Source: Strongylocentrotus droebachiensis (taxonomy: Eukaryota; Echinodermata; Echinoidea; Camarodonta; Strongylocentrotidae). Taken from it: 64,000 bases of DNA. A program made the translations under genes and the position numbers. The DNA lies in contig JAVYIG010006860.1 of assembly GCA_035222895.1 (NCBI GenBank), positions 1-64,000 of the forward strand, read 5' to 3'. The notes beneath the pieces are model-generated. The model had not been told where the DNA came from. It saw only the letters and a list, made by a program, of their open reading frames with translations, and ran no database searches. Shown in pieces: positions 59,901 through 61,828 of this stretch (within the stretch, counting starts at the first letter, position 1; the number at the start of each line of letters is the position of its first letter).

Positions 59901-61549
59901 GAATAGTAGATGGGCTGGTTATCGACCAAACGGCAATTCAACGAGAGGGATATTTGTGACACATGTATGCTTGAATGCACAAAGATCATTCCCATGGACA
60001 TTGGCGTATCGAGGGGGGATGTTTTGGGTGTTCAATCACCCCCCCCCCCCCCCCCTGGCATACAGGAGGTGTTTTATAGGTGTTTTAGAATTTTAAAGAC
60101 ACCCTTTATCTGTGTTTTATCTATGGCTCCCCCCCCCCCCCCCCCCCCCCCCCCCGGCAAAGAAAAAAGTAAAAAATGAAGCACTAAAAAGGAGTGTTCA
60201 CATTTTGACAATGTTGCGTCTCTTTGCAGGATTACGACAGTGAGGGTCCCGAGCCGACTGACTGGGAGAAGTACGCCGCGGATGAGTATGAGATGCTGGT
60301 AGCGGAGGAGGGAGGGCAGGACACACAGCAACACTCCCAACAGGGTGACGACTGGTGAGTTTCAGGCAAACCCCTAAACATTTTCGTCTTGTCCTCACCC
60401 CCTTTTGAGCCATTAGGTTTATGAAAAGTTATCATAACTCATCTTTCAAGAGTCAAATTTGGGGTATTCATCCTTTATGTTTGTAATGTAGTTGATTGTA
60501 CTATTATTGTATAATGATTCATTATTTCAGATTGAAAGGTCACAAGTGACTATGCTAGTTAGTAATGGATTTTGTCTTCAGTTAGTTTAACTTCAACAAG
60601 TAACTTAAAAATGTATTCAAGTTTGAACAAAACTCAGTATTTCAGAGATGATATTGTCAGCAGGGCGACAAACCTTGTAACTAAAGAAGTTTAAATTTTC
60701 AGTAAGAAAAAAAAATATATCATGTTGAATAATATTAGAGAGCATTGATGAATGAGAACTCTCAGCAGTTCACTTGTGGCATTATTTTTGCAGATATGCA
60801 TAAGATTGGTTTGCTAGAACTTAGAAGGATACGGTACTTAGCCTACAAAATTACGATAAAATTGAAAATTGCAAGAAATTGAGTGACATGGCTTTGTCAT
60901 GCCATTGATTATAAACTGTATCCGATACATACACTGAGAGTTGATTGTCAAAATGCAAGTGTTAAAGGGATCCGATAACTTTGTCTCAGATTCTGAAACA
61001 AAATCCTTTGATTTAGCTCATGCTGCAATGATAATTATAAACCTTTAGGTCAGTCAGGAACCCCACGACTTTTACAAGCCAATCACCCGTCTGATTATCA
61101 AGATATTTATGATTGGAAATCGAAACCAAATTTTGCATTTGCCTAACAGTTTTCATAACACTACAGTCTATTAGGAAAATGAGTACCGTTATGGTAAAAT
61201 CAGTCACTCAAATATTTTTACTTTTTTGAGGCACTTCTTGATCGTTTTGAAGTGCAATTTTTTTTAGGACTTCAATATTACACCATATCACAGACACTGA
61301 TAACACGTAGGGCCGTGCATCTCAGATTTAACATTGTCAAACGATCCCTTCAAGAATTGATTGTCAAAATGTAAGTGTTCACAACTGAACATGTGACTGA
61401 TCTGTTCTCCTTGCAGCGACTACTCGGACGACTTCGAGCCCGATGAGGATATCATCACCATCGACCTCCGGCAGAAGGCCACCATCTCCGAACCCGTAGC
61501 AGAGCCGCAGAGGAACCAGTGGATCGGGGAAGGGGGCGACGACTCGTGA
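5486..61549 (+). CDS. PPP2R3: PP2A regulatory subunit B'' (PR70/PR72/PR130 family), full gene model
   Basis: Regulatory B'' subunit of the protein phosphatase 2A holoenzyme. It binds the scaffold and catalytic subunits and directs dephosphorylation of selected Ser/Thr phosphoproteins, with Ca2+ input through EF-hands (family knowledge). The coding join is 5486-5845, 26473-26667, 31096-31199, 40953-41055, 41732-41806, 51891-51977, 54965-55121, 56478-56529, 57083-57169, 57989-58133, 58721-58870, 60230-60354, 61417-61549. It gives 590 residues, or 579 from the Met at 5519 (human PR70 is about 575). Every intron is GT-AG and all phases agree. Landmarks in isoform-A numbering: [12 protein letters not shown] near the N-terminus, [12 protein letters not shown] in exon 3, EF loop 1 at 342-353 and EF loop 2 at 416-427. 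An alternative first exon at 19104-19790 would give 699 residues. One ancestral gene probably corresponds to vertebrate PPP2R3A and PPP2R3B, so I use the family symbol. Confidence 0.95.
5869..6061 (+). mobile_element. TTAAAGCCC MITE, copy 1
   Basis: A 193-bp element beginning TTAAAGC and ending GGCTTTAA. It shares long blocks such as GAGAGCTGATTTGATGAGAT and CCAAACTAGTACAGA with copies at 54020, 58159 and 61633. It starts 24 bases after the exon-A 5' splice site. The TTAA at both ends suggests a piggyBac-type target site. Confidence 0.85.
6062..9086. other. Intron 1 sequence rich in ACATGTAC
   Basis: Intronic. It holds many short TACATGTACATG arrays (for example about 6315-6337, 6416-6436, 6590-6603, 7079-7100, 7482-7498) and one SINE tail listed separately. 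No exon is seen. Confidence 0.6.
7915..8100 (+). mobile_element. SINE 3' region ending in (ATT)n
   Basis: GGAATGCTCCCCAGGGAGTGG, the TACAGCGCTTAG segment and GAGCGCTATATAAA followed by (ATT)n are shared with the copy at 62396-62540. The tail resembles the full tRNA-derived SINE at 63270. This copy lacks the tRNA-like head. Confidence 0.65.
9087..9131. repeat. (GA)n microsatellite
   Basis: An uninterrupted GA run of about 45 bases in intron 1. Confidence 0.9.
9565..10083. repeat. Two-copy tandem duplication of about 260 bp, each headed by poly-G
   Basis: Bases about 9583-9838 and 9839-10083 are near-identical direct repeats. Each starts with a run of about 20 G, then TAATGGTTCAATTTATTGG, and ends in AGTCAGTGTCCTCTGTTGTA. 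It lies in intron 1. No coding potential is seen. Confidence 0.85.
10300..10460 (-). repeat. GGGGGCT dispersed repeat, copy 1
   Basis: CGGGGGCTACTTTTCAAGC through AGCCCCTGTGTATT. The same unit occurs at 13091-13256 in this orientation and at 15636-15822 inverted. The conserved core includes TTGCATTGAACTCTATGCA. Confidence 0.75.
10713..12150 (+). mobile_element. 1.44-kb non-autonomous element, copy 1
   Basis: It starts GTCTCGCCTGCGTA and ends with GCAGGCGAGACC plus a short tail to TCCCTTGTTT, so a short inverted match of about 13 bases marks the ends. Inside are a (GGCGAC)n-like stretch at 10758-10805, a 191-bp direct duplication (about 10812-11200) containing CCTAAGGTTAAG, and four units of about 158-169 bp containing CGACCGATTTTGATTTGGTT (about 11341-11960). 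A nearly identical copy lies at 20301-21740. There is no open frame of note. Similar GTCTCGCCTGCGTAGC repeats occur in several marine invertebrate genomes (recalled, not searched). Confidence 0.85.
13091..13256 (-). repeat. GGGGGCT dispersed repeat, copy 2
   Basis: Same unit and orientation as 10300-10460. It runs from TTTTGGGGGCTACTTTTCAA to GAGCCTCTGTGTATTTTTCC. Confidence 0.7.
13324..14165 (-). mobile_element. 5'-truncated non-LTR retrotransposon (LINE) with (GAAAT)n tail
   Basis: Read on the minus strand, a frame covering about 14165-13757 encodes the last ~130 residues of an endonuclease/reverse-transcriptase ORF2. Visible signatures are [15 protein letters not shown], then HTDVLF, LNDLYRY-like [29 protein letters not shown] and GPKLW. 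A 3' UTR of about 400 bases follows and ends in five GAAAT units at 13324-13350. The tandem-repeat tail and the missing 5' end are typical of CR1/L2-like LINEs. The insert lies antisense to PPP2R3 in intron 1. Confidence 0.85.
14166..18999. other. Intron 1 sequence without recognised exons
   Basis: Contains one more GGGGGCT repeat (listed separately) and poly-G near 17187. The relatively GC-rich stretch at 17520-18600 looks unique rather than repetitive and lies upstream of the alternative first exon B, so it is a candidate regulatory region by position only. Confidence 0.4.
15636..15822 (+). repeat. GGGGGCT dispersed repeat, copy 3 (inverted)
   Basis: ACACGGGGGCTCAGGGCGAA through GTAGCCCCCGAAAAA is the reverse complement of the units at 10300 and 13091. 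Confidence 0.7.
19104..19790 (+). CDS. PPP2R3: PPP2R3 alternative first coding exon B (novel N-terminus)
   Basis: An open frame of 229 codons ends in phase 0 at donor CAAAG|GTAAAT. It is compatible with the exon-3 acceptor at 26473, so it would replace exon A and give a protein of about 699 residues. An in-frame stop at 19089-19091 limits the start to Met 19104 (weak context) or Met 19131 (A at -3, preferred). The first ~110 residues are compact, GC-rich and hold six Cys (13, 48, 52, 62, 88, 96). NCFLGCP and [11 protein letters not shown] weakly recall the LCCL fold (CPxxC ... SxICrAAIHaG). Residues 110-229 are charged and disordered ([10 protein letters not shown], Lys/Glu/Asp-rich). I do not recognise the domain. 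Splicing to PPP2R3 is inferred from strand, order and phase, as in the vertebrate PR130/PR72 promoter choice. Confidence 0.7.
20301..21740 (+). mobile_element. 1.44-kb non-autonomous element, copy 2
   Basis: Nearly base-for-base identical to 10713-12150, in the same orientation and the same intron. Differences are in the GGCGAC tract (20349-20395) and a few scattered substitutions such as CTTCCTTATT for CTTCGTTATT. The shared ends are GTCTCGCCTGCGTA and TCCCTTGTTT. Confidence 0.85.
22910..23192 (+). mobile_element. TTAAAGGGAT MITE, copy 1
   Basis: Begins TTAAAGGGATTGGGTATCTT and ends AACAATGCCTTTA. It shares GATTTAGCTCATGCTGCAAT and ACTGATAACACGTAGGGCC with copies at 36652 and 60962. Confidence 0.8.
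23640..23846. repeat. AT-rich minisatellite
   Basis: Repeated ATATATTGAAAAATACAAAA and ATATATACATGTATAT units of roughly 40-50 bp in imperfect tandem. It lies in intron 1. Confidence 0.7.
23929..24437. mobile_element. 509-bp TIR element (TTAAAGGTA family)
   Basis: The left end TTAAAGGTAATACAAAGTTT continues to TGG and is matched by the reverse complement of the right end, with one mismatch over 23 bases. The interior is non-coding. TTAA lies at both outer ends. Confidence 0.85.
24978..25167. mobile_element. 190-bp TIR element (CAGGGCTTAAATT)
   Basis: Starts CAGGGCTTAAATTAA and ends TGAAATTTAAGGCCTG, its near reverse complement. CATACA lies directly outside both ends, consistent with part of a target duplication. 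The interior is rich in AAGGCC and is non-coding. The CAGGG end suggests a hAT-like MITE. Confidence 0.7.
25168..26472. other. 3' part of intron 1
   Basis: AT-rich, with a poly-C run near 25240. Nothing recognisable before the acceptor TTTTCTTTAG at 26463-26472. Confidence 0.5.
26473..26667 (+). CDS. PPP2R3: PPP2R3 exon 3 (first shared exon)
   Basis: 65 codons, phase 0 at both ends. Contains [12 protein letters not shown], the hallmark motif of the B'' family (IPxFYFPxGxP in vertebrates), followed by a helix-rich stretch ending in KEDMDKITQ. Residues 121-185 of isoform A. The upstream acceptor can receive either exon A or exon B. Confidence 0.96.
27590..27985. repeat. Cluster of short inverted and direct repeats
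   Basis: Variants of ATATCCCGCTATTTG, GCAGGATATTTGGTCGAGAT and CTCGAGCTGATGAAG recur in both orientations within 400 bases. GTCTTCATCAGC at about 27712 is the inverse of GCTGATGAAGAC at about 27969. It could be a decayed inverted-repeat element. Confidence 0.5.
28705..28916 (+). mobile_element. TA-flanked CAGTCAAACCTG MITE (mariner-like), copy 1
   Basis: Starts TACAGTCAAACCTG and ends CAGGTTTCACTGTA. The interior carries repeated AAAGACCACCTG-like units and TCTCTTTGAAACC. TA at each end and CAGT termini fit Tc1/mariner-type MITEs. Further copies lie at 31878 and 39237, with decayed ones at 55130 and 62025. Confidence 0.8.
29083..29566. mobile_element. About 480-bp TIR element (GGGTGCGTTCAAGCGA)
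   Basis: The left end TAGGGTGCGTTCAAGCGA is the exact reverse complement of the right end TCGCTTGAACGCACCCTA at 29548-29565. The interior repeats the same motif (GCGTTCAAGCGATTT at 29156) and shows no transposase frame. The TIR recalls hAT or Harbinger MITEs, but a clear target duplication is not visible. Confidence 0.85.
30740..31080. repeat. CT-rich simple repeat tract
   Basis: About 340 bases of (CT)n and (CCCTCT)n just upstream of the exon-4 acceptor, acting as an extended polypyrimidine tract. Long frames here are artefacts of the repeat. Confidence 0.85.
31096..31199 (+). CDS. PPP2R3: PPP2R3 exon 4
   Basis: Reads [20 protein letters not shown], then [14 protein letters not shown], matching the vertebrate 'CGCPLYWKAPMF...AMWRK' block. 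Preceded by CCACAG; ends two bases into a codon (AG|GTACAC). Residues 186-220. Confidence 0.96.
31219..31290 (-). mobile_element. SINE 3' tail fragment
   Basis: (ATA)n followed by TTCTTATATAGCG and AAAGCGCTTGCAA: the reverse of the SINE tail GCGCTATATAA(ATT)n seen at 8060 and 63500. It begins 20 bases after the exon-4 donor. Confidence 0.6.
31878..32037 (-). mobile_element. TA-flanked CAGTCAAACCTG MITE, copy 2
   Basis: Starts TACAGTCAAACCTGTC and ends CAGGTTTGACTGTA. The interior is the reverse complement of the 39237 copy (GTAGACAGGTTCCTTTAGTA against TACTAAAGGAACCTGTCTAC). Confidence 0.85.
32200..34010. repeat. Long unit with two related segments, possible dispersed repeat
   Basis: The segment 32270-32590 (CCCATTCGTTTTGCACG, then CATCTCATCAAGGTCAC) is paralleled at 33785-34000 (CCCATTGGTTTGTGCACGCA, then CATCCCATCAAGGTCAC) in the same order. 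The sequence between them contains several statements of the form GATACCAA(G/A)TA plus a TTTCGCCC-like context. No coding frame is present. It may be a decayed tandem or composite element. Confidence 0.45.
34738..34990 (-). mobile_element. LINE 3' end fragment with (GATTT)n tail
   Basis: On the minus strand the sequence reads ...GGAAATAAATGATTTGATTT and continues as five GATTT units. This is the same layout as the 13324-14165 LINE tail (GGAAATAAACGAAATGAAAT). Only 3' UTR-like sequence remains. Confidence 0.55.
36652..37042 (+). mobile_element. TTAAAGGGATC MITE, copy 2
   Basis: Starts TTAAAGGGATCCGGTAACTT and ends AAACGATGCCTTTAA. This is the longest of the three copies (391 bp), and the shorter copy 1 lacks part of its interior. 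Confidence 0.85.
38260..38560. repeat. GA-rich simple repeats
   Basis: (GACA)n at 38280-38308, followed by GAGA tracts with a poly-G at 38370. The reading frames here are repeat artefacts. Confidence 0.85.
39237..39395 (+). mobile_element. TA-flanked CAAACCTG MITE, copy 3
   Basis: TACATTCAAACCTGCTTTAG through CAGGTTTGACTGTA. The interior includes TACTAAAGGAACCTGTCTAC, shared inverted with 31878-32037. Confidence 0.85.
40045..40275. repeat. CT/CCCCTCT microsatellite
   Basis: Mixed CT, TTTC and (CCCCTCTC)n tract in the intron. Confidence 0.85.
40740..40850 (-). mobile_element. SINE fragment
   Basis: TTCCTACCAGGTACCTACTT followed by ACCTGGGTC is the reverse complement of the SINE middle at 63388-63420 (ACCCAGGTGAGGTAAATGGG). 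Decayed. Confidence 0.5.
40953..41055 (+). CDS. PPP2R3: PPP2R3 exon 5
   Basis: Completes the split Arg codon, then reads [20 protein letters not shown] and [12 protein letters not shown]. It matches the vertebrate 'HHDDASKFICLL...EDFIPLLQ' block. Residues 220-254. Acceptor TCTACCAG, donor CAG|GTTTGT (a weaker donor than the others), phase 0 at the end. Confidence 0.95.
41068..41290 (-). mobile_element. Half copy of the GGGTGTTTCACAAAGATCC foldback MITE
   Basis: GTTTCACAAAGATCCTAAGT, then CTCTAAGTTGGACCTAACAA and TTATGGAAAGCC match the reverse complement of the right arm of the element at 54305-54615. It continues into that element's interior (TTTCATGTTCTTGATGTGGAA) and fades out. It starts 12 bases after the exon-5 5' splice site. 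Confidence 0.75.
41732..41806 (+). CDS. PPP2R3: PPP2R3 exon 6
   Basis: 25 codons: [20 protein letters not shown] then RYITT, nearly identical to vertebrate PR72/PR70. Acceptor CTCTTCAG, donor ACA|GTAAGT. Residues 255-279. The next intron contains the nested minus-strand gene. Confidence 0.97.
41807..42536. other. PPP2R3 intron 6-7, part before the nested gene
   Basis: C-rich sequence at 41820-42080 with poly-C at about 41910-41923. On the minus strand an ATTAAA at 42351-42356 lies about 180 bases past the nested gene's stop and is a possible but weak poly(A) signal. Confidence 0.4.
42537..46238 (-). CDS. Nested gene exon 3 (main repeat-bearing exon)
   Basis: 1234 codons including the stop, in phase 0 after acceptor TGCATCACTTAG. 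Its first residues are [13 protein letters not shown]. It carries five of the six YTE cassettes and all three repeat blocks: [15 protein letters not shown] at about 45340-45830, TPEQYDI heptads at 44052-44640 and LDSSDST heptads at about 42740-43200. The last cassette is followed directly by SEEKD and the stop, so the protein ends with a cassette. Confidence 0.88.
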   Translation of the reverse strand, partial: PSNDTSRDDHQQSINAEASDSLGQNDAHGGNADNMASSDTATVSGGTVLTSSEDNSRDADAIVNGDNDTHGSPHEGVNTTASTPLILSATHRNTSFISVSTGSAQETLSDTLQGGASREDERSHHGSRQDEVSATPDGVDLTPKHSGPSSVPHHLTPSAARNSHHTPSPTSHHLTPSTTGHDLTPEDSEPAATLHHSPPSTARNSQHTPSPISHHLTSSTPQHSETSSTPHHLTSSAAGTLHHTLSTTPHHSASGTAGNSHHLTPSTAGHDLTPEHSETSSKPHHLTPSASGILHHRTESIIRTPHDESVENEITPSLEPYVTEMYTEFVDRTELVMSDPDSKSEETISAKDEEDADHRGISNAEDEMDNEPASSTPIVVGSTPLVVSSISQNTDQIKHSTRSTLLHSSAEPLVFADRMAMAPYDTLSSPVSIASARVDTIFTPDNGDITPTPSDPSSSAPDLTPNKGVLTTTVSVSSATHQASALDSSAGKSIAPSPEPVATEIYTEIMEITELVMSDTESESVDTLSAPEQDEVTPEQYDIAPEQYDITPEEYDITPEQSDSIPEQYDIAPEQFDITPEEYDITPEQSDSTPEQYDITPEQSDSTPEQYDMTPEQYDIAPEQYDITPEQSDSTPEQYNITPEQYDSTPEQYNITPEQYDSTPEQYDITPEQSDSTPEQYDITPEQYDSTPEQYDSTPEQYDIAPEPSDIAPEQYDIAPEQYDIIPEQVYESFVTETYTEIIEITELSMSDTESKTKSEESILAQVNEDSEHRNVDRNKSTPYMVSYRSKDTEAVQESTRSAPVSSSATSHDTTVVQPVASYTASPTSQKVTASDTTSTTDGPAVTPERSDPSTIAYVTPTEHQTIHPRTVTSPNSKLYPTRALQDNGISQDGELDDTAPSTEPIVTEMYTEVIEFTELMDDTDQKSDDIVLAPESEREEDDYTPSSDESRSLLTPNAIISTLATPALVQESTRESLNKSSTGPRSTTVHSTRNITMSNTYEIGTAPIDTISTLEISDSTLDSSDYTLDSSDSMLGNSDSTQDSSDFTLESSDSTLESSDSTPDSPYYTLDSSDSTLDTPDYTPDSPDTTLNNSDSTPDSPDSIPDSSESKPDSLDYILDSSDTTLDNPYSTPESPDSIPDSSDYTLDSSYSTMDRPDTTLNNSNSTPKETIGLSTTTESTLDEPSNTHSPASTTKGTPNGDSITPSQEPFVTEMYTETIEITELLMSEEKD
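42537..49127 (-). CDS. Secreted Ser/Thr/Pro/acidic repeat protein, nested gene, function unknown
   Basis: Coding join on the minus strand: 49127-49123, 46992-46773, 46238-42537, giving 1308 residues and a TGA stop. Exon 1 supplies only ATGGG, with strong start context AAAATGG. Residues 1 to about 25 form a signal peptide ([18 protein letters not shown]). I see no Cys or Trp after it and no membrane segment, so the product is probably secreted, disordered and O-glycosylated. Six cassettes of the type VTEMYTExxExTELxMS occur at about residues 38-54 and at 45223-45290, 44688-44746, 43986-44049, 43469-43532 and 42540-42613. Between them lie a His/Thr/Pro block (HHLTPS), 29 TPEQYDI heptads and an LDSSDST heptad block. 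I recognise no family. Mucin-like or extracellular-matrix roles are only inference. The whole gene sits antisense inside a PPP2R3 intron. Confidence 0.85.
42740..43200 (-). repeat. Coding 21-bp repeat (LDSSDST heptads)
   Basis: Around 20 imperfect 21-base units encoding heptads such as [14 protein letters not shown] and TLNNSDS. Rich in Asp and Ser. It lies between cassettes 5 and 6 of the nested gene. Confidence 0.85.
44052..44640 (-). repeat. Coding 21-bp repeat (TPEQYDI heptads)
   Basis: 29 heptads, mostly [21 protein letters not shown] and TPEQYDS, often alternating as pairs, which implies a 42-bp higher-order unit. It lies between cassettes 3 and 4. The opposite strand is open by virtue of the repeat and is not a gene. 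Confidence 0.92.
46239..46772. other. Nested gene intron 2
   Basis: 534 bases between donor GAA|GTGAGT and acceptor ACTTAG (minus strand). AT-rich, nothing else seen. Confidence 0.75.
46773..46992 (-). CDS. Nested gene exon 2 (signal peptide and first cassette)
   Basis: One base completes the codon GGG, then 73 codons follow. It encodes the hydrophobic core [16 protein letters not shown], a short linker ([16 protein letters not shown]) and cassette 1 ([19 protein letters not shown]). Acceptor TTTTTCTTGCAG, donor GAA|GTGAGT on the minus strand. Confidence 0.88.
47187..47724. mobile_element. About 540-bp TIR element (AAGGTACTATGTCCC)
   Basis: Left TTTAAGGTACTATGTCCCAT, then TTGCAGGCC. Right GGCTGCAAAAGGGACACAGT, then ACCTTTAA. 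The ends are inverted matches over about 27 bases with a few changes. No coding frame of note. Inserted in intron 1 of the nested gene. Confidence 0.75.
48172..48206. repeat. Doubled 14-bp palindrome
   Basis: GTACCCCGGGGTAC at 48174-48187, followed four bases later by GTACCCCGGGGTA at 48192-48204. Unusually GC-rich for the region. Confidence 0.8.
48236..48383. mobile_element. Foldback MITE built on TTGCGATTGAT
   Basis: GGGCCCCGTCTTACAAAGAG, then TTGCGATTGAT on the left. On the right GTTGCGATTGATATCAACTC, then TTTGTAATACAGG. TTACAAAGAGTTG and CAACTCTTTGTAA are inverted, and the interior repeats TTGCGATTGAT and its complement several times. Confidence 0.7.
48382..48448. repeat. Near-perfect hairpin, 30-base arms, 7-base loop
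   Basis: Arms 48382-48411 and 48419-48448 are reverse complements except for one position. The core is ACAGATATCAAGTTCAACCA. It lies directly against the preceding foldback MITE. It could be a minimal MITE or a small-RNA hairpin; sequence alone does not decide. Confidence 0.85.
49123..49127 (-). CDS. Nested gene exon 1 coding part (start codon only)
   Basis: ATGGG followed by donor GTAAGT on the minus strand. It joins exon 2 to give MGTLRTIAF. The five bases restore the frame exactly and provide the only good start in front of the signal sequence. The 5' UTR continues to higher coordinates; its start is unknown. Confidence 0.8.
50586..50930. repeat. CT-rich simple repeat tract
   Basis: (CT)n with TCTG and CCTC variants. 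Apparent frames rich in Ser/Leu are artefacts of the repeat. Confidence 0.85.
51591..51790. repeat. 39-bp minisatellite, 5 copies
   Basis: Unit begins CACATTGAAACTAGCAAAGC and ends in TTTTTCAAAA. The copies are identical apart from one base (GCAGAGC in the third). It ends about 100 bases before the exon-7 acceptor. Confidence 0.95.
51891..51977 (+). CDS. PPP2R3: PPP2R3 exon 7
   Basis: 29 codons, phase 0 at both ends: [20 protein letters not shown], then ELRRSNFLS. Matches the vertebrate 'VIQRIFYTVNRSWSGKIT' region. Acceptor GTTTACAG, donor TCG|GTAAGT. Residues 280-308. Confidence 0.96.
52060..52400. repeat. CT-rich simple repeat tract
   Basis: (CTGT)n, (CT)n and (TTTCTC)n runs with a short TATATATA segment. 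Confidence 0.85.
54020..54215 (+). mobile_element. TTAAAGCCC MITE, copy 2
   Basis: TTAAAGCGGGACTGCACTAC through GATAGGCTTTAA. It shares TTTTTCTTATGTTAGTTGAG and CCAAACTAGTACAGA with the other copies. Confidence 0.88.
54305..54615. mobile_element. Foldback MITE with long TIRs (GGGGGTGTTTCACAAAG)
   Basis: The first ~70 bases and the last ~70 bases are inverted matches. Left GTGTTTCACAAAGATCCTAA, then CTCTAAGTTGGACTTAAAAA. The right end is the complement, with TTTTTAAGTCCAACTTAGAG. A half copy lies at 41068. No coding capacity. Confidence 0.9.
54694..54870. repeat. Degenerate CCCTAA-like repeats
   Basis: Variants of CCCTAA, ACCTAAACCTA and CTAACCCTAAC run for about 180 bases within the intron. 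They resemble the metazoan telomere repeat but are heavily decayed. Confidence 0.75.
54965..55121 (+). CDS. PPP2R3: PPP2R3 exon 8 (EF-hand 1)
   Basis: Encodes [20 protein letters not shown], then [20 protein letters not shown] and [12 protein letters not shown]. The first EF-hand loop is D342[11 protein letters not shown]353 (isoform-A numbering). All acidic ligand positions are kept and Asp is at position 12, as in vertebrate B''. Acceptor CCCTAG, donor CATG|GTAAGG, phase 1. Confidence 0.97.
55180..55265 (-). mobile_element. SINE 3' tail fragment
   Basis: (ATA)n followed by TTACTTATAAAGTGC and TTTAAGCGCTATAAC, resembling the reversed SINE tail. Confidence 0.5.
55418..55765 (-). mobile_element. 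tRNA-derived SINE, nearly complete, minus strand
   Basis: On the minus strand it reads a tRNA-like head: GTAGTCAAGAGGTTTAAGAA as A-box region, and GGGTTTGATCCC as B box at 55701-55712. The body follows, with CACTGCACTAATGTCCTTTG then GGCAAGGCATTAATCT, shared with 63340-63375. The tail is (ATT)n-like at 55418. It is inserted in the mariner-like MITE at 55130-55950. Confidence 0.8.
56064..56347. mobile_element. TIR element (GGGCCCCATTTTCACAAAAC), interrupted
   Basis: Left end GGGCCCCATTTTCACAAAAC near 56064. Right end GGTTTTGTGAAACGGGTCCC near 56325-56344, an inverted match with few changes. The middle 56210-56320 is of different composition, as if inserted. TTTGTCACTGATTTTTGTCA and TCATTTGTCA repeats lie in the left half. 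Confidence 0.65.
56478..56529 (+). CDS. PPP2R3: PPP2R3 exon 9
   Basis: Completes the codon GCC, then reads [16 protein letters not shown], matching vertebrate 'LSTKMIDRIFSGAV'. 52 bases; ends two bases into a codon (AG|GTAAGA). Residues 361-378. Confidence 0.95.
56855..56955. repeat. (CT)n microsatellite
   Basis: CT runs with interruptions in the intron between exons 9 and 10. Confidence 0.85.
57083..57169 (+). CDS. PPP2R3: PPP2R3 exon 10
   Basis: [20 protein letters not shown], then SEEDKKQPI with split codons at both ends. Matches vertebrate 'EGRMSYADFVWFLISEEDK'. Acceptor CCCCTGCAG, donor CAG|GTAAAC. Residues 378-407. Confidence 0.96.
57170..57988. other. PPP2R3 intron 10-11
   Basis: Poly-G at about 57354-57376. 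Otherwise nothing recognised. A stretch near 57745-57785 (ATAGGTTTTGATG, then GATGGTCTTCTCTTAATGTTTGAACTG) resembles part of exon 11 and may be a decayed duplicate. Confidence 0.5.
57746..57812 (+). pseudogene. Possible decayed duplicate of exon 11
   Basis: The intron reads CACAGTATAGGTTTTGATG, then GGAGATGGTCTTCTCTTAAT and GTTTGAACTGAAGTG. True exon 11 reads CACAG|TATAGAG..., then GGGGACGGCCTTCTTTCGAT and GTTTGAGCTGGAGTT at 57984-58055. The shared order, including the acceptor, suggests an exon duplicate that lost coding. The match is short, so this is tentative. Confidence 0.5.
57989..58133 (+). CDS. PPP2R3: PPP2R3 exon 11 (EF-hand 2)
   Basis: [20 protein letters not shown], then [20 protein letters not shown] and LPFEDCLCQ. 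The EF-hand loop is D416[11 protein letters not shown]427, canonical with Glu at position 12. Nearly the same as vertebrate PR70. Acceptor TATTCACAG, donor CAG|GTGGGT. Residues 407-455. Confidence 0.97.
58159..58355 (+). mobile_element. TTAAAGCCC MITE, copy 3
   Basis: TTAAAACCCCACTGCACTAC through GATGGGCTTTAA. It starts 26 bases after the exon-11 donor. Confidence 0.88.
58555..58622 (+). mobile_element. SINE 3' tail fragment
   Basis: ATGCGCTATACAAAAACG followed by TTTAATTATTATTATG, the common SINE tail. Confidence 0.55.
58721..58870 (+). CDS. PPP2R3: PPP2R3 exon 12
   Basis: 50 codons, phase 0: [20 protein letters not shown], then [20 protein letters not shown] and [10 protein letters not shown]. 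Matches vertebrate 'MLDLVKP...ITLxDLKRCK...HEQ'. Acceptor TTTCCTACAG, donor AGG|GTAAGA. Residues 456-505. Confidence 0.97.
58871..60229. other. PPP2R3 intron 12-13
   Basis: Contains an AT-rich LINE-tail-like stretch (58965-59110), a 0.4-kb foldback element and two poly-C runs (60040-60056, 60128-60155). Confidence 0.6.
59346..59741. mobile_element. 0.4-kb foldback element with about 195-bp arms
   Basis: Arms 59346-59540 and 59544-59740 are inverted copies with roughly nine of ten bases matching. The centre is GGCTCCTAATGGTTAGGAGC. Both outer parts contain GTGACGTCA and TAGAATTTCTCAATTTT, and both inner parts contain GAACTCAGTGTTAT. Almost the whole element could form one hairpin. Non-coding. 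Confidence 0.9.
60230..60354 (+). CDS. PPP2R3: PPP2R3 exon 13
   Basis: [20 protein letters not shown], then [20 protein letters not shown] and D, ending two bases into a codon (TG|GTGAGT). Matches vertebrate 'GPEPSDWDRFAAEEYETLVAEE'. Residues 506-547. Confidence 0.96.
60355..61416. other. PPP2R3 intron 13-14
   Basis: AT-rich. Its second half is mostly a TTAAAGGGATC MITE (60962-61353). Acceptor TCTCCTTGCAG. Confidence 0.65.
60962..61353 (+). mobile_element. TTAAAGGGATC MITE, copy 3
   Basis: TTAAAGGGATCCGATAACTT through CAAACGATCCCTTCAA, same length as copy 2 (36652). It ends about 60 bases before the exon-14 acceptor. Confidence 0.85.
61417..61549 (+). CDS. PPP2R3: PPP2R3 exon 14 (C-terminus and stop)
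   Basis: Completes a Cys codon, then [20 protein letters not shown] and a tail ending [11 protein letters not shown], followed by TGA at 61547-61549. The acidic tail fits the variable C-terminus of the family. Residues 547-590. An alternative end would need another donor; none is obvious before the stop. Confidence 0.93.
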
Positions 61550-61632
61550 CGATAGTCATCAAACAGTGTGCTTTTTTTTTCTTCGGCCATGATAGCAGAG
61601 TCAAAGCTTTAGCAATTAGAGTCCAGCTTGTA

Positions 61633-61828
61633 TTAAAGCCCCTCTGTACTACTAGTAGCTACTTGCCCCCTCTATATAGAAAACAATGTCTAATTGGTGA
61701 CCATTGGTCCCCCATGATCCTCTTTTTCTTATGTTAATTGAGAGCTGAGTTGATGAGATAGCCACTTGTCAGTGACCTTCCTGGGTGGTCTAATCCCTCC
61801 TAGCCAAACTAGTACAGATGGGCTTTAA
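61633..61828 (+). mobile_element. TTAAAGCCC MITE, copy 4 (in the 3' UTR)
   Basis: TTAAAGCCCCTCTGTACTAC through GATGGGCTTTAA. It lies 84 bases after the PPP2R3 stop codon, so it is probably transcribed. Confidence 0.88.
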
